The position numbers and the translations under genes were made by a program. Source: Kaistella antarctica (GTDB lineage Bacteria; Bacteroidota; Bacteroidia; Flavobacteriales; Weeksellaceae). From it: DNA of 64,000 bases. Shown here piece by piece: positions 52,367-60,536 of this stretch. Position 1 is the stretch's first letter; the number at the start of each line of letters is the position of its first letter. The stretch is taken from NCBI RefSeq assembly GCF_900109615.1, contig NZ_FOIX01000004.1, forward strand, positions 496,001 to 560,000. The letters run 5' to 3'. The notes under the pieces were generated by a model. The model did no database searches, was not told where the DNA came from, and was given only the letters and a program-made list of their open reading frames with translations.

Positions 52367-53206
52367 TTAAAGTTCATCCAGTATGATCTTCCAGAGATTT
52401 TTATTAAAACTTCTAAAAAAATTGACATGTCCGATTTCGCCTTTTTCAGATTCTGAAATTTTAATTTCTCGATAAGTCGTTTTTAAATTGGGATAAACAT
52501 TTTTCAAAAGATTGCTCATTCCCTTTTGTGTCACCCAAGTATCATCTTCCGCGTGAATTATAAATGCTTCTTGATTTAAATCTGTTGAACTATTTCCGCC
52601 AATTCTTTCATATAGTTTACTGGTTGATTTCTGATTTAAAATTAAAGTCTGCCAATCAAACGCAACACCTTTTGGTAAAGATTCTCCCAGACCAAACCGA
52701 TGCGCAGGAAAATAACCGAAAAAATGGGTCATTGCGGGAAGTGCAATTCCGAACCCAAGTACGGCGGTTGCTGCAACTGCCAAGGTCAGATTTCCAATAT
52801 AGGCATCTTGTGTTCCGACAAAAATAAATTTTTTGAAATTCTTCGAATAATTATTCATGCCAAGAATTAAAGCGCCAACGGAGTGACCTAGACAAAACTT
52901 AGTGTAAGTTGGATATTCTATTTCAATAAAATCAGTTACTGTTTTAAAATCTACGGTTCCCCAAATCCTCATCGAGGCATCGAAGCCACGCATTTTTTTT
53001 GGTTTTGATTCGCCAATGCCACGATAATCGTAAGTGAAGACTGTAAATCCATTTTCAGCTAAATATTTGGAAAAAGAAAAATAGATCTGTTGTTTTACGC
53101 CAGTTGCGGAATTAATCAACAACAATTTACCGTTGGAAATTTTAGGTTCGAAAACCTTTACAGAAAGTGGAATATGGTCGGAAGTATTTAGAGTCAGTTC
53201 TTTCAT
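52367..53206 (-). CDS. Alpha/beta hydrolase
   Basis: A 279-residue cytoplasmic alpha/beta hydrolase. The oxyanion region is INSATGVKQQIYF, then YDYRGIGES, the nucleophile Ser in CLGHSVGALILG (about 107), the acid in HAEDDTWVTQKG and His in GEIGHVNFFR near the C-terminus. The starts KELTLNTSDHIPLSV at 53206 and an ATG 8 codons upstream are both possible; the later one is chosen because a hairpin (53216-53241) covers the earlier one. The substrate is unknown. Confidence 0.85.
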   Translation of the reverse strand: MKELTLNTSDHIPLSVKVFEPKISNGKLLLINSATGVKQQIYFSFSKYLAENGFTVFTYDYRGIGESKPKKMRGFDASMRIWGTVDFKTVTDFIEIEYPTYTKFCLGHSVGALILGMNNYSKNFKKFIFVGTQDAYIGNLTLAVAATAVLGFGIALPAMTHFFGYFPAHRFGLGESLPKGVAFDWQTLILNQKSTSKLYERIGGNSSTDLNQEAFIIHAEDDTWVTQKGMSNLLKNVYPNLKTTYREIKISESEKGEIGHVNFFRSFNKNLWKIILDEL

Positions 53207-53215
53207 TTTAATGAA

Positions 53216-53241
53216 AATTCCACTTGTCAATAAGTGGAATT
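53216..53241 (-). terminator. Hairpin between the sugar kinase and hydrolase genes
   Basis: A perfect 10-bp stem AATTCCACTT / AAGTGGAATT with a 6-nt loop, followed by TTTT on the minus strand, only 9 bases ahead of the hydrolase ATG. It may end the kinase transcript or limit access to the hydrolase start. Confidence 0.6.
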
Positions 53242-53306
53242 ATTTTTTAAAAATATAAATTTTAAAGGAAATAAAAAAGGTAAACCGATATGCTCAATAT
53301 AGCAAT

Positions 53307-54200
53307 TTACCCTTCGATAATATCTTTCAGATAAGGCAAACCACTTTGGGAACCTCTATTTTTAGTCACTTTTAAAGAGACATCATTTCCAAATTTTACG
53401 CAGTCATCGATGCTGTTCTGATGGCAAAGTGCAACTCCAAATCCCGCGGTAAAAGCATCGCCCATACCCATTTTGTGCAAGACTGAATCGTGATCGTTGC
53501 GGTAATATTTCATTTCTGTACCATTAAAATAGGTCGTGGAATTGGTATCATCGCGAACGAATAATTTATTGGGATATTTTCTTAAAATCTGCTCTCTTGG
53601 TTCATCACCAAAGATGATTGAAAGCTCATTACTTTTAGCAACGATAAATGTGGAATTCTCAATAACCTCTTCCGAAAGTTTTTTTGCCGGAGAAGCGTAA
53701 ATTCCCATTTTCTTGCCATTTTTCTTCACTAAGTCCGAAGTATATTCAACAACATCCATCGGAATTTCAAGCTGAATTAAAACCAAATCTGAGGTTGAAA
53801 AGAATTTTTCTGCTTCGGCAACATGCTGGGGTTTCAAACAATAATTAGAGGCCGGAACCACTACGATTGAATTAATTCCTTTGGCAGCAACGACGTAAGC
53901 CGTGCCGGTAGCTGCTTCTTCAGTTTCTATAACGTACCCAACATTAACACCTTCATCAACCAGATTCCGTAAAATCTGTTGACCTTTAGGATCCATTCCA
54001 ACCGCTCCAATAAAATAAACGCTCGATCCCAATCTGGAAGTTGCGACCGCTTGATTGGCTCCTTTTCCACCAAAAAAACTCTCTGATTTCTCTGCCATAA
54101 CCGTTTCATTAGGTTGTGGAAGATGATCAGTATTCAAAACTAAATCTATTGAAGAACTACCTATAACAATAATTTTCGGCTGTTCGGAAGTAATATTCAT
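53307..54200 (-). CDS. PfkB-family carbohydrate kinase, ribokinase-like
   Basis: A 297-residue kinase. The N-terminal signature is FFGGKGANQAVATSRLG (about 42-58) and the C-terminal one is MGMGDAFTAGFGVAL (about 245-259). The latter has GMGD where ribokinases have GAGD; the catalytic Asp is kept. Ribokinase phosphorylates ribose at O5 for nucleotide and pentose metabolism. Adenosine and other sugar kinases share this fold, so the substrate is likely but not certain. The gene appears monocistronic. Confidence 0.85.
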   Translation of the reverse strand: MNITSEQPKIIVIGSSSIDLVLNTDHLPQPNETVMAEKSESFFGGKGANQAVATSRLGSSVYFIGAVGMDPKGQQILRNLVDEGVNVGYVIETEEAATGTAYVVAAKGINSIVVVPASNYCLKPQHVAEAEKFFSTSDLVLIQLEIPMDVVEYTSDLVKKNGKKMGIYASPAKKLSEEVIENSTFIVAKSNELSIIFGDEPREQILRKYPNKLFVRDDTNSTTYFNGTEMKYYRNDHDSVLHKMGMGDAFTAGFGVALCHQNSIDDCVKFGNDVSLKVTKNRGSQSGLPYLKDIIEG

Positions 54201-54261
54201 TATGCTTGTAAGTTATATTTCAAATGTACTTAAATAGGAGATGATTAAGAACTATTTTAAT

Positions 54262-54897
54262 TTAATTAATTTCTATAAATTCGCAAACCACTTTTACCGG
54301 AATTTCGTTTTTGTCAAAACCAATGTAACTTGCATAAAAACCCTCACCATAACCCGTTTCAAAGGCAAAAAGATTTCCGGGCTTCTCTTCATGAGGTTTT
54401 AAAAATGCGTATTGATTCACCGCGCCTTCCTCCTGGAAAAAATGTTCATGGAAAAACTCTTCGTAAATCCCCATAAATTCTTCCCCTTTTCTTTTAAACA
54501 AATGTTGTTCCAAGAGAATCAGATTTTCCTGGGTTTCGAAATCCATCAGACAACCCATTCCACTTTCAACAGGAAAACCGTAGATTTCTCCTTCCTCTAA
54601 TTCCGTCATGTTCTGACCATCGGAGGTGGCAAGTTTCCAGGTTGCTATTTCAGCATTTTTAAAAACCATTTCCACATAAGCGATACAGTTGCTTTCAATC
54701 TCTTTATGGACCAAAACTGGAAATTCTCCGATTGGGAAATCGGTCATAAACGGCGGCATTTCGCTGGTGATCAACGGATCGCTCGCAACTAATTTCCCAC
54801 TTGTAAGCACAATGTTTCCAGCCTCGAAAGTCTCAATTAAGGGACTTTCTACAAAATCTTTGTCAAACAGTTTTTTGATATCTTCGATGTGGTTCAT
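54262..54897 (-). CDS. DUF4241 protein
   Basis: A 211-residue soluble protein with the DUF4241 pattern: FPIGEFPVLVHKEIESNCIAYVEMVF (about 54-79), YGFPVESGMGCLMDFET (about 106-122) and the C-terminal FAFETGYGEGFYASYIGFDKN. The biochemical function is unknown; members occur in polymorphic-toxin neighbourhoods and as free genes. Here it overlaps the valS stop by 4 nt (ATGA), which points to coupled translation with a housekeeping gene rather than an immunity role. No toxin gene is seen next to it. Confidence 0.85.
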   Translation of the reverse strand: MNHIEDIKKLFDKDFVESPLIETFEAGNIVLTSGKLVASDPLITSEMPPFMTDFPIGEFPVLVHKEIESNCIAYVEMVFKNAEIATWKLATSDGQNMTELEEGEIYGFPVESGMGCLMDFETQENLILLEQHLFKRKGEEFMGIYEEFFHEHFFQEEGAVNQYAFLKPHEEKPGNLFAFETGYGEGFYASYIGFDKNEIPVKVVCEFIEIN

Positions 54898-57530
54898 GAT
54901 AATGTTTTCAATTTTTCTTCGAGCAAGACCAATTTATCCTGCGCATCTTTTTTCTTTTTCAATTCATTATCAACAACTTGTTGTGGAGCGCCATCCATGA
55001 ATTTTTCGTTCGATAATTTTTTATCTACAGACATCATGAAACCTTTTAGATATTTGATTTCTTCTTCAGTTTTTGTTTTTTCTTCTCCTAAATCTAAATT
55101 CTCACTTAATGGAATTGAAACTTCTGTTCCGCCAATTAAAAAGGAGAATGTTGGTTTATCTGTTTTCTCCGCAAAATGAATTTGCTCAATATTCGCTAAT
55201 TTCCGAACTAAATTTTCATTGTCAAAAGATGCTGCATTGGTGAAAACCTCCACCCTTTCGCGCGGTGAGATCCCTTTGCTCTGACGGTAATTACGAACAC
55301 CAGAAATTACTTCTTTAGAAACTTCAAACTGTTTGATCAGCTGTTTATCATAAGCCTGAACTTTTCTTTGTTGAGAAATAACCAAAGCGTTTTCAATGGT
55401 TCTTTCCGAGATATTTTGCCATAATTCCTCAGATAAAAATGGCATAAATGGATGCAACAGTTTCATTAATTCTTCGAAATATAGGATCGTCTGATCATAA
55501 ACTTCCGTCGAAATCGCCTCACCATAATTAGGTTTAATAGCTTCTAAATACCAAGAACAGAAATCGTCCCAAATCAATTTATACACTAAATGCAACGCGT
55601 CAGAAATACGGAACTTCTCGAATTGATCCGCAATTTCAGCGATGGTTTTATCCATTTGATTTCCGAACCACGCAATTGCCTGTTGATCTGCCTCATTGGC
55701 TTTAATAGAATCGTCTTTTTTCCAGCCTTGAATTAGTTTATTGGAGTTCCAAATCTTCGTAGCGAAATTTCTTCCCTGCAACATGAGCTCTTCATCGAAC
55801 AACAAATCGTTTCCAGCAGCGGAACTCAACAAGATTCCAACACGAACGCCATCTGCACCATATTTCTCAATCAATTCAATTGGATCCGGGGAATTCCCAA
55901 GAGATTTAGACATTTTTCGTCTTTGCTTATCACGGACAATTCCAGTAAAATAAACATTTTTAAAGGGAACTTCTTTTCTATATTCAATTCCCGCCATAAT
56001 CATTCGGGCAACCCAAAAGAAAATAATATCGGGACCGGTCACCAAATCAGATGTCGGATAATAATAATTGATGTCTTTATTGTCAGGATCTGTAATTCCA
56101 TCAAAAACAGACATCGGCCATAACCAAGAGGAGAACCAAGTATCGAGTGCGTCTTCGTCTTGCTTTAAATTTTCTAAAGTCAGATTTTGGATTCCACTTT
56201 TTTGCTGAGCCAAAATCAATGCTTCTTCCATCGTTTCTGCTACGACGAAATCATCTTGACCTTCCCCATAAAAATAAGCTGGGATTTGTTGTCCCCACCA
56301 AAGCTGACGTGAAATATTCCAGTCGCGGATGTTTTCCATCCAGTGTTTATAGGTGTTTTTGAATTTTTCTGGGTGAAATTTCACCTCATCGTTCATCACT
56401 ACATCCAATGCTGGTTTTGCCAATTCTGACATTTTTAAAAACCACTGCACAGAAACTTTCGGTTCGATGATCGCGCCTGTTCTTTCAGATGTTCCTACTT
56501 TATTTACATAATCTTCAGCTTTTAACAAAAGATCATTTTGCTCTAATTCTTTAACAATTTCTTTACGAACGACGAATCGATTTTTACCTGAATAATGCAA
56601 TCCATGATCGTTTAAATTAGCATCATCATCCAAAGAATCAATCATCTGCAGGTTATGACGTTTTCCAATTTCATAGTCATTGATATCGTGGGCAGGCGTA
56701 ATTTTCAATGCACCCGTTCCGAATTCGATATCTACATAATCATCTTCAATAATTGGAATCGCACGGTTGACAATAGGAACAATTACATTCTTCCCTCTTA
56801 AATGCGCATATCGCTCATCATTGGGATTGATACAAACAGCAGTGTCACCAAAAATCGTTTCGGGACGTGTTGTCGCAACAGAAATAAAATCTTCGCTATC
56901 TGAGCCTGTCGAAGATTCAATTTTATATTTTAAATAAAACAGTTTCCCGTTTTGTTCTTTGAAAATAACTTCTTCGTCAGAAATATTGGTTTTTGCTTCT
57001 GGATCCCAGTTTACCATTCGGTAACCGCGATAAACCAGACCTTTATTATATAAGTCAACAAAAGATTTTACAACTTGGTCAGAAAGTTTCGGTTCCAAAG
57101 TAAATCGGGTACGTTCCCAATCACAAGAACAACCTAGCTTTTTCAACTGCTCCAAAATGGTCCCACCGTATTTGTCAGTCCAATCCCAAGCATGTTTTAA
57201 AAATTCGTCACGGGTTAAGTCAGATTTATTAATGCCTTCTTCTTTCAGTTTTGCCACTACTTTTGCTTCTGTTGCAATGGAGGCATGATCAGTTCCGGGA
57301 ACCCAGCACGCATTGAAACCTTGCATTCTGGCTCTACGAACCAAAATATCCTGAATGGTATTGTTCAGCATGTGACCCATGTGTAAAATTCCGGTTACAT
57401 TCGGTGGTGGAATTACAATGGTGTAAGGCGGTTTTTCGTTAGGTTCGGAATGAAAATAATTATTTTTGAGCCAGAATTCATACCATTTCTGTTCTGTTTC
57501 CTGGGGCGTATATTTCTCTGAAATCTGCAT
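54894..57530 (-). CDS. valS: Valyl-tRNA synthetase
   Basis: Charges tRNA-Val and edits mischarged threonine. The chosen start, MQISEKYTPQETEQKWYEFW, gives 878 residues, the usual length; an ATG 32 codons upstream would precede the promoter-like TATTTTTG at 57557-57564. HIGH is HMGH in PPPNVTGILHMGHMLNN (about 44-60), KMSKS is KMSKSLGNSPDPIEL (about 522), and the editing domain lies in between (VATTRPETIFGDTAV). The C-terminal coiled-coil arm spans about 810-878. A DUF4241 gene is translationally coupled behind it. Confidence 0.97.
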   Translation of the reverse strand: MQISEKYTPQETEQKWYEFWLKNNYFHSEPNEKPPYTIVIPPPNVTGILHMGHMLNNTIQDILVRRARMQGFNACWVPGTDHASIATEAKVVAKLKEEGINKSDLTRDEFLKHAWDWTDKYGGTILEQLKKLGCSCDWERTRFTLEPKLSDQVVKSFVDLYNKGLVYRGYRMVNWDPEAKTNISDEEVIFKEQNGKLFYLKYKIESSTGSDSEDFISVATTRPETIFGDTAVCINPNDERYAHLRGKNVIVPIVNRAIPIIEDDYVDIEFGTGALKITPAHDINDYEIGKRHNLQMIDSLDDDANLNDHGLHYSGKNRFVVRKEIVKELEQNDLLLKAEDYVNKVGTSERTGAIIEPKVSVQWFLKMSELAKPALDVVMNDEVKFHPEKFKNTYKHWMENIRDWNISRQLWWGQQIPAYFYGEGQDDFVVAETMEEALILAQQKSGIQNLTLENLKQDEDALDTWFSSWLWPMSVFDGITDPDNKDINYYYPTSDLVTGPDIIFFWVARMIMAGIEYRKEVPFKNVYFTGIVRDKQRRKMSKSLGNSPDPIELIEKYGADGVRVGILLSSAAGNDLLFDEELMLQGRNFATKIWNSNKLIQGWKKDDSIKANEADQQAIAWFGNQMDKTIAEIADQFEKFRISDALHLVYKLIWDDFCSWYLEAIKPNYGEAISTEVYDQTILYFEELMKLLHPFMPFLSEELWQNISERTIENALVISQQRKVQAYDKQLIKQFEVSKEVISGVRNYRQSKGISPRERVEVFTNAASFDNENLVRKLANIEQIHFAEKTDKPTFSFLIGGTEVSIPLSENLDLGEEKTKTEEEIKYLKGFMMSVDKKLSNEKFMDGAPQQVVDNELKKKKDAQDKLVLLEEKLKTLS

Positions 57531-57556
57531 ATAATATATCTTTGACTTAATAGGTG

Positions 57557-57564
57557 CAAAAATA
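57557..57564 (-). promoter_or_regulatory. Candidate -7 promoter element for valS
   Basis: TATTTTTG matches TAnnTTTG 27 bases ahead of the chosen valS start. It is back to back with the promoter of the DUF1573 gene. Confidence 0.5.
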
Positions 57565-57579
57565 GGGAAATAAAAAAAA

Positions 57580-57612
57580 TTGAGCTTGATATTAAAAAAA
57601 TATTTAACTTTG
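57580..57612 (+). promoter_or_regulatory. Bacteroidota-type promoter of the DUF1573 gene
   Basis: TTG at 57580, 22 bases, then TAACTTTG at 57605-57612, a full -7 match, giving a leader of about 40 bases. Confidence 0.7.
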
Positions 57613-57656
57613 TTTGTTAATCTCAATCAAATAACCAATTTCTAAAAAATAAAATA

Positions 57657-58148
57657 ATGAAAAAAATCTTCGCAGGCCTATTTTTAGCCGGATCTTTTGC
57701 ACTTGCCTCAGCACAAACTATTTCATTTGACAAAACCGTCTACGAATATGGAAATGTTAAACCTGGTGCCGATGGTCACAGAACTTTTACTGTTAAAAAT
57801 ACGGGCGACAAACCACTTATTATTTCCAGAGTTCAGGCATCTTGTGGTTGTACTACGCCAGAGTGGAGTCAAACTCCGATTATGCCAGGAAAAACAACTG
57901 AGTTAAAAGTGGGTTATGATACCAAAATTGTAGGACCATTTACAAAAATTATTGAAGTGTATTCGAATGATGCTGAGAACAGCAGATCGGTAATCACTAT
58001 CAAAGGAAATGTAACTGATGCAGTTGCCGTAGCAAATACAATTACGCCGCAAACGACTGCAAAAGCAGAAGTTGCCGTGATGAATATGGATCAATCAGCA
58101 AAATTAGCTCCAGCCAAGAAAACTGATAAAGCTGCTGCTAGAAAATAG
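57657..58148 (+). CDS. Exported DUF1573 protein
   Basis: A 163-residue protein with a signal peptide (KKIFAGLFLAGSFALASAQ). The DUF1573 immunoglobulin-like domain covers about 23-120, with the signature TFTVKNTGDKPLIISRVQASCGCTTPEW, where the CGC pair is typical. The tail of about 40 residues is Ala/Lys/Thr-rich and low in complexity. Such proteins are abundant periplasmic or envelope proteins in Bacteroidota with no defined role. It has a good promoter and terminator and stands alone. Confidence 0.92.
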   Translation: MKKIFAGLFLAGSFALASAQTISFDKTVYEYGNVKPGADGHRTFTVKNTGDKPLIISRVQASCGCTTPEWSQTPIMPGKTTELKVGYDTKIVGPFTKIIEVYSNDAENSRSVITIKGNVTDAVAVANTITPQTTAKAEVAVMNMDQSAKLAPAKKTDKAAARK

Positions 58149-58184
58149 TAGTCTTTAGAATCTTTTCTGACAGATAAATTTATA

Positions 58185-58214
58185 AAATCATTTCATTATT
58201 GAAATGATTTTTTT
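58185..58214 (+). terminator. Intrinsic terminator of the DUF1573 gene
   Basis: A 10-bp perfect stem AAATCATTTC / GAAATGATTT with a 6-nt loop, followed by TTTT. Confidence 0.85.
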
Positions 58215-58237
58215 ATTTTAGTAGAAATATTAAAATT

Positions 58238-59107
58238 ATGGATTTAGATTTTACTGATAACTTTATCGTAGACGGTAAATTTTCCATGGAAGATTTTTCG
58301 ACAAAATATGAAGGTAAGTTGTCGAAAGACGACGGGAAAAAGATGTTAGCTGAAGAGCAAGAAAAACTACGAGAACTTCAGGAAAGACTTTATAGCGATG
58401 GCAGCCAATCAATACTGATTGTTTTGCAAGCGATGGATGCCGCCGGAAAAGACTCGCTTATCAAACATGTTTTCGGTGGCGTGAATCCACAAGGTTGTAG
58501 CGTTACCAGTTTTAAAACTCCAAATGACAAAGAATATGATCATGATTTTCTGTGGAGGCATTATATCGCTTTACCTGCAAAAGGAAAAATCGGCATCTTT
58601 AACCGCAGTCATTATGAAAGCGTTTTAGTTTGTAAAGTTCATCCAGAATACAATTTAAATGAAAAGGTTTGGAAAGACGTTGATGATTTTGACGATGATT
58701 TTTGGCAAGACCGATATGAAAGCATTCGAAATTTTGAAAAGCATTTAGCGGAAAACGGTACGACCATCATTAAAATATTTTTGAACGTTTCACAGAAGGA
58801 ACAGAAAAAAAGATTTTTAGACCGAATCAACGAAGAAGACAAAAACTGGAAATTCTCGGCAGCCGATTTAGCAGAGCGGGCATTGTGGGACGAATATATG
58901 AAGGCTTATGAGGAAGCAATTAATGAAACTTCAAAAGATTATGCGCCTTGGTATGTCATTCCGGCAGATTCGAAATGGTTCACCCGAGTTGCAGCCATTC
59001 AAATCATTATTGATGCGATGGAAAAAATGGATTTAAAATATCCAAAACTTTCAGAAAAGGAAACCTTAGCTTTAGAAGATGCGAAGAAAAAATTGGAAAG
59101 TGAATAG
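58238..59107 (+). CDS. Polyphosphate kinase 2 (polyphosphate:nucleotide phosphotransferase)
   Basis: Transfers phosphate between polyphosphate and nucleoside mono- or diphosphates. The 289-residue single-domain PPK2 has Walker A in LQAMDAAGKDSLIKHVFGG (about 63-81), the segment NPQGCSVTSFKTP, Walker B in GKIGIFNRSHYESVLV (about 116-131), and the lid and Arg/Lys region DRYESIRNFEKHLAENG. The single domain and size fit class I or class III enzymes, and the class cannot be fixed by eye. It is monocistronic. Confidence 0.93.
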   Translation: MDLDFTDNFIVDGKFSMEDFSTKYEGKLSKDDGKKMLAEEQEKLRELQERLYSDGSQSILIVLQAMDAAGKDSLIKHVFGGVNPQGCSVTSFKTPNDKEYDHDFLWRHYIALPAKGKIGIFNRSHYESVLVCKVHPEYNLNEKVWKDVDDFDDDFWQDRYESIRNFEKHLAENGTTIIKIFLNVSQKEQKKRFLDRINEEDKNWKFSAADLAERALWDEYMKAYEEAINETSKDYAPWYVIPADSKWFTRVAAIQIIIDAMEKMDLKYPKLSEKETLALEDAKKKLESE

Positions 59108-59122
59108 CAATGGTCAAAATAA

Positions 59123-59152
59123 AAAAAGCAGAAATCGAAATTTCTGCTTTTT
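59123..59152. terminator. Bidirectional terminator shared by ppk2 and rnpB
   Basis: A perfect 12-bp stem AAAAAGCAGAAA / TTTCTGCTTTTT with a 6-nt loop and T/A runs on both sides. It ends the PPK2 gene on one strand and lies 10 bases past the RNase P RNA on the other. Confidence 0.88.
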
Positions 59153-59162
59153 TTATAAAAAC

Positions 59163-59493
59163 CCACAAGAGAAACTGTAAGCCGGATTCTGTAAATTGAC
59201 CGAAGTCAAAGTGCCTGTTATTTATCTACGCGTTGCATTGCTGCAAAACTTTAGCTGATTACCCCTCGGTTTTTGGAACGAGCCGCTCCTATTTTCATTG
59301 CTGAAAAAATCCGATATACTTAACATTGCACCGCAAAGAGTTTACCTGGTTTCACTATAAATTAATATACATACTTTCTGTTGCACTTGTCCTGATCTCA
59401 CGACCGACGGATGTTATCCGCTTTGCTGCCCTGTGGTGTCCGGACTTTCCTACCTCCGCTTAAGCGGAAATCAACAAGCCGTTTTTCTTGTGG
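59163..59493 (-). ncRNA. rnpB: RNase P RNA, bacterial type A
   Basis: The catalytic RNA that trims tRNA 5' leaders, about 331 nt. Its ends pair as helix P1 (CCACAAGA with TCTTGTGG). The conserved core is present: GGTAGGAAAGTCCGGAC followed by CACCACAGGGCAG near the 5' end (P4 5' strand region), AGGGGTAATCAGCTAAAG in the middle, and ACAGAATCCGGCTTACAG near the 3' end. Its promoter TATCTTTG lies just upstream and a terminator just downstream. This explains most of the 59108-59591 interval, which has no protein gene. Confidence 0.95.
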
Positions 59494-59497
59494 AAGG

Positions 59498-59505
59498 CAA
59501 AGATA
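59498..59505 (-). promoter_or_regulatory. Promoter -7 element of rnpB
   Basis: TATCTTTG matches TAnnTTTG and ends 4 bases ahead of the RNase P P1 helix, as expected for a promoter that starts at or just before the mature 5' end. No clear TTG at -33. Confidence 0.65.
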
Positions 59506-59591
59506 CATAAAGTTGAAAATTTACCGCTTCTATTTTTTTGGAAAGAATTTTGCTATCAAAAGAGCTTCTCAATTTTTGATACATTTGAATA

Positions 59592-60428
59592 ATGAACTAT
59601 TTTGAAATTATAATGTCTGTTCTGCATAAGTGGTATGCGGGTTTTGCCCAGGCAACTCCGCGACTTGCCGTTGGAATTCTGGTCTTCCTTCTCTTTTTGA
59701 CGATGAGCACTTTTCTAAGTAAAGTTTCTGTAAAGATTTTCCACAGGTTTTTCCCGAAAAGTAAAAATAAATCTATTGTTACTTTAATTAAAGTTTTTAA
59801 ATTTTTGATAGTTCTGTCTGGTGCTTTTATCTCCCTAGAGATAATGGGTATGGGCGGATTTGTGATGAAATTTTTAGGAAGTTTAGGAGTTGCCGGAGTT
59901 ATTGCCGGAGTCGCTTTAAAGGATTTGGTCTCATCGATGTTTTCTGGAGCGCTGGTCGGAATCGATAAATCATTTGCACCTGGCGATTATGTTTCCATCA
60001 AAGATGTGACTGGCGTGGTCGAGAAAATCGGATTTTTAACCACCAAAATTATTACCGATGAAGGCAAGAAGGTTTTCGTTCCCAATCAATTAATTTTCAG
60101 CGCACCCTTTACCAATTACTCTGCTTCTGGACAACGGAAAGTTTTCTTGGATTTACAAATCGCAGCCAATCAGGATTTAGAAAAAACAACCCAAGTTATT
60201 TTAGAGGAGATTAAAAGTTTCGATTTTACCGATCACATTGAAGAAGCTCAGGTCATCATCTTAAAACAATCTTTTGGCATCTTCTATTTGCAGGCCCGTT
60301 TCTTTATGAAAAGTGGCAAAAATATTATGAAAGTGAAAAGCGATGCTCTATTAAAATTAAAAGGGAAGCTAGAAGATGAAGGAATCGAACTCGCCACTCA
60401 AATGCAGATTGATACCACGTCTTTATAA
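59592..60428 (+). CDS. MscS-family mechanosensitive channel
   Basis: A 278-residue small-conductance mechanosensitive channel protein of the inner membrane that opens on osmotic downshock. Three membrane segments are visible (about 24-45, 64-85 and 91-112). The pore helix FVMKFLGSLGVAGVIAGVALKD is followed by the beta domain LVGIDKSFAPGDYVSIKDVTGVVEKIG and VFVPNQLIFSAPFTNYSA. The length equals that of E. coli MscS (286). It is monocistronic. Confidence 0.95.
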   Translation: MNYFEIIMSVLHKWYAGFAQATPRLAVGILVFLLFLTMSTFLSKVSVKIFHRFFPKSKNKSIVTLIKVFKFLIVLSGAFISLEIMGMGGFVMKFLGSLGVAGVIAGVALKDLVSSMFSGALVGIDKSFAPGDYVSIKDVTGVVEKIGFLTTKIITDEGKKVFVPNQLIFSAPFTNYSASGQRKVFLDLQIAANQDLEKTTQVILEEIKSFDFTDHIEEAQVIILKQSFGIFYLQARFFMKSGKNIMKVKSDALLKLKGKLEDEGIELATQMQIDTTSL

Positions 60429-60504
60429 TTCTAACCCCAGGTTTAATAAAACACCTTTAAAAAAGCGACCTTAATATATAGTTTCTACAAATCAACTTTT
60501 AGTA

Positions 60505-60512
60505 TATATTTG
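60505..60512 (+). promoter_or_regulatory. Candidate -7 promoter element of the LRR gene
   Basis: TATATTTG matches TAnnTTTG, with TTTC 19 bases upstream as a weak -33. It overlaps a possible TTG start at 60510, which argues for the GTG at 60537 as the true start. Confidence 0.5.
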
Positions 60513-60536
60513 TATTTCAAAAAAACTACAATTTCG

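Noticed and set aside
54262..54897. DUF4241 gene as an immunity gene of a polymorphic toxin system
   Set aside because: No toxin gene is adjacent, and the gene overlaps valS by 4 nt in a housekeeping context.
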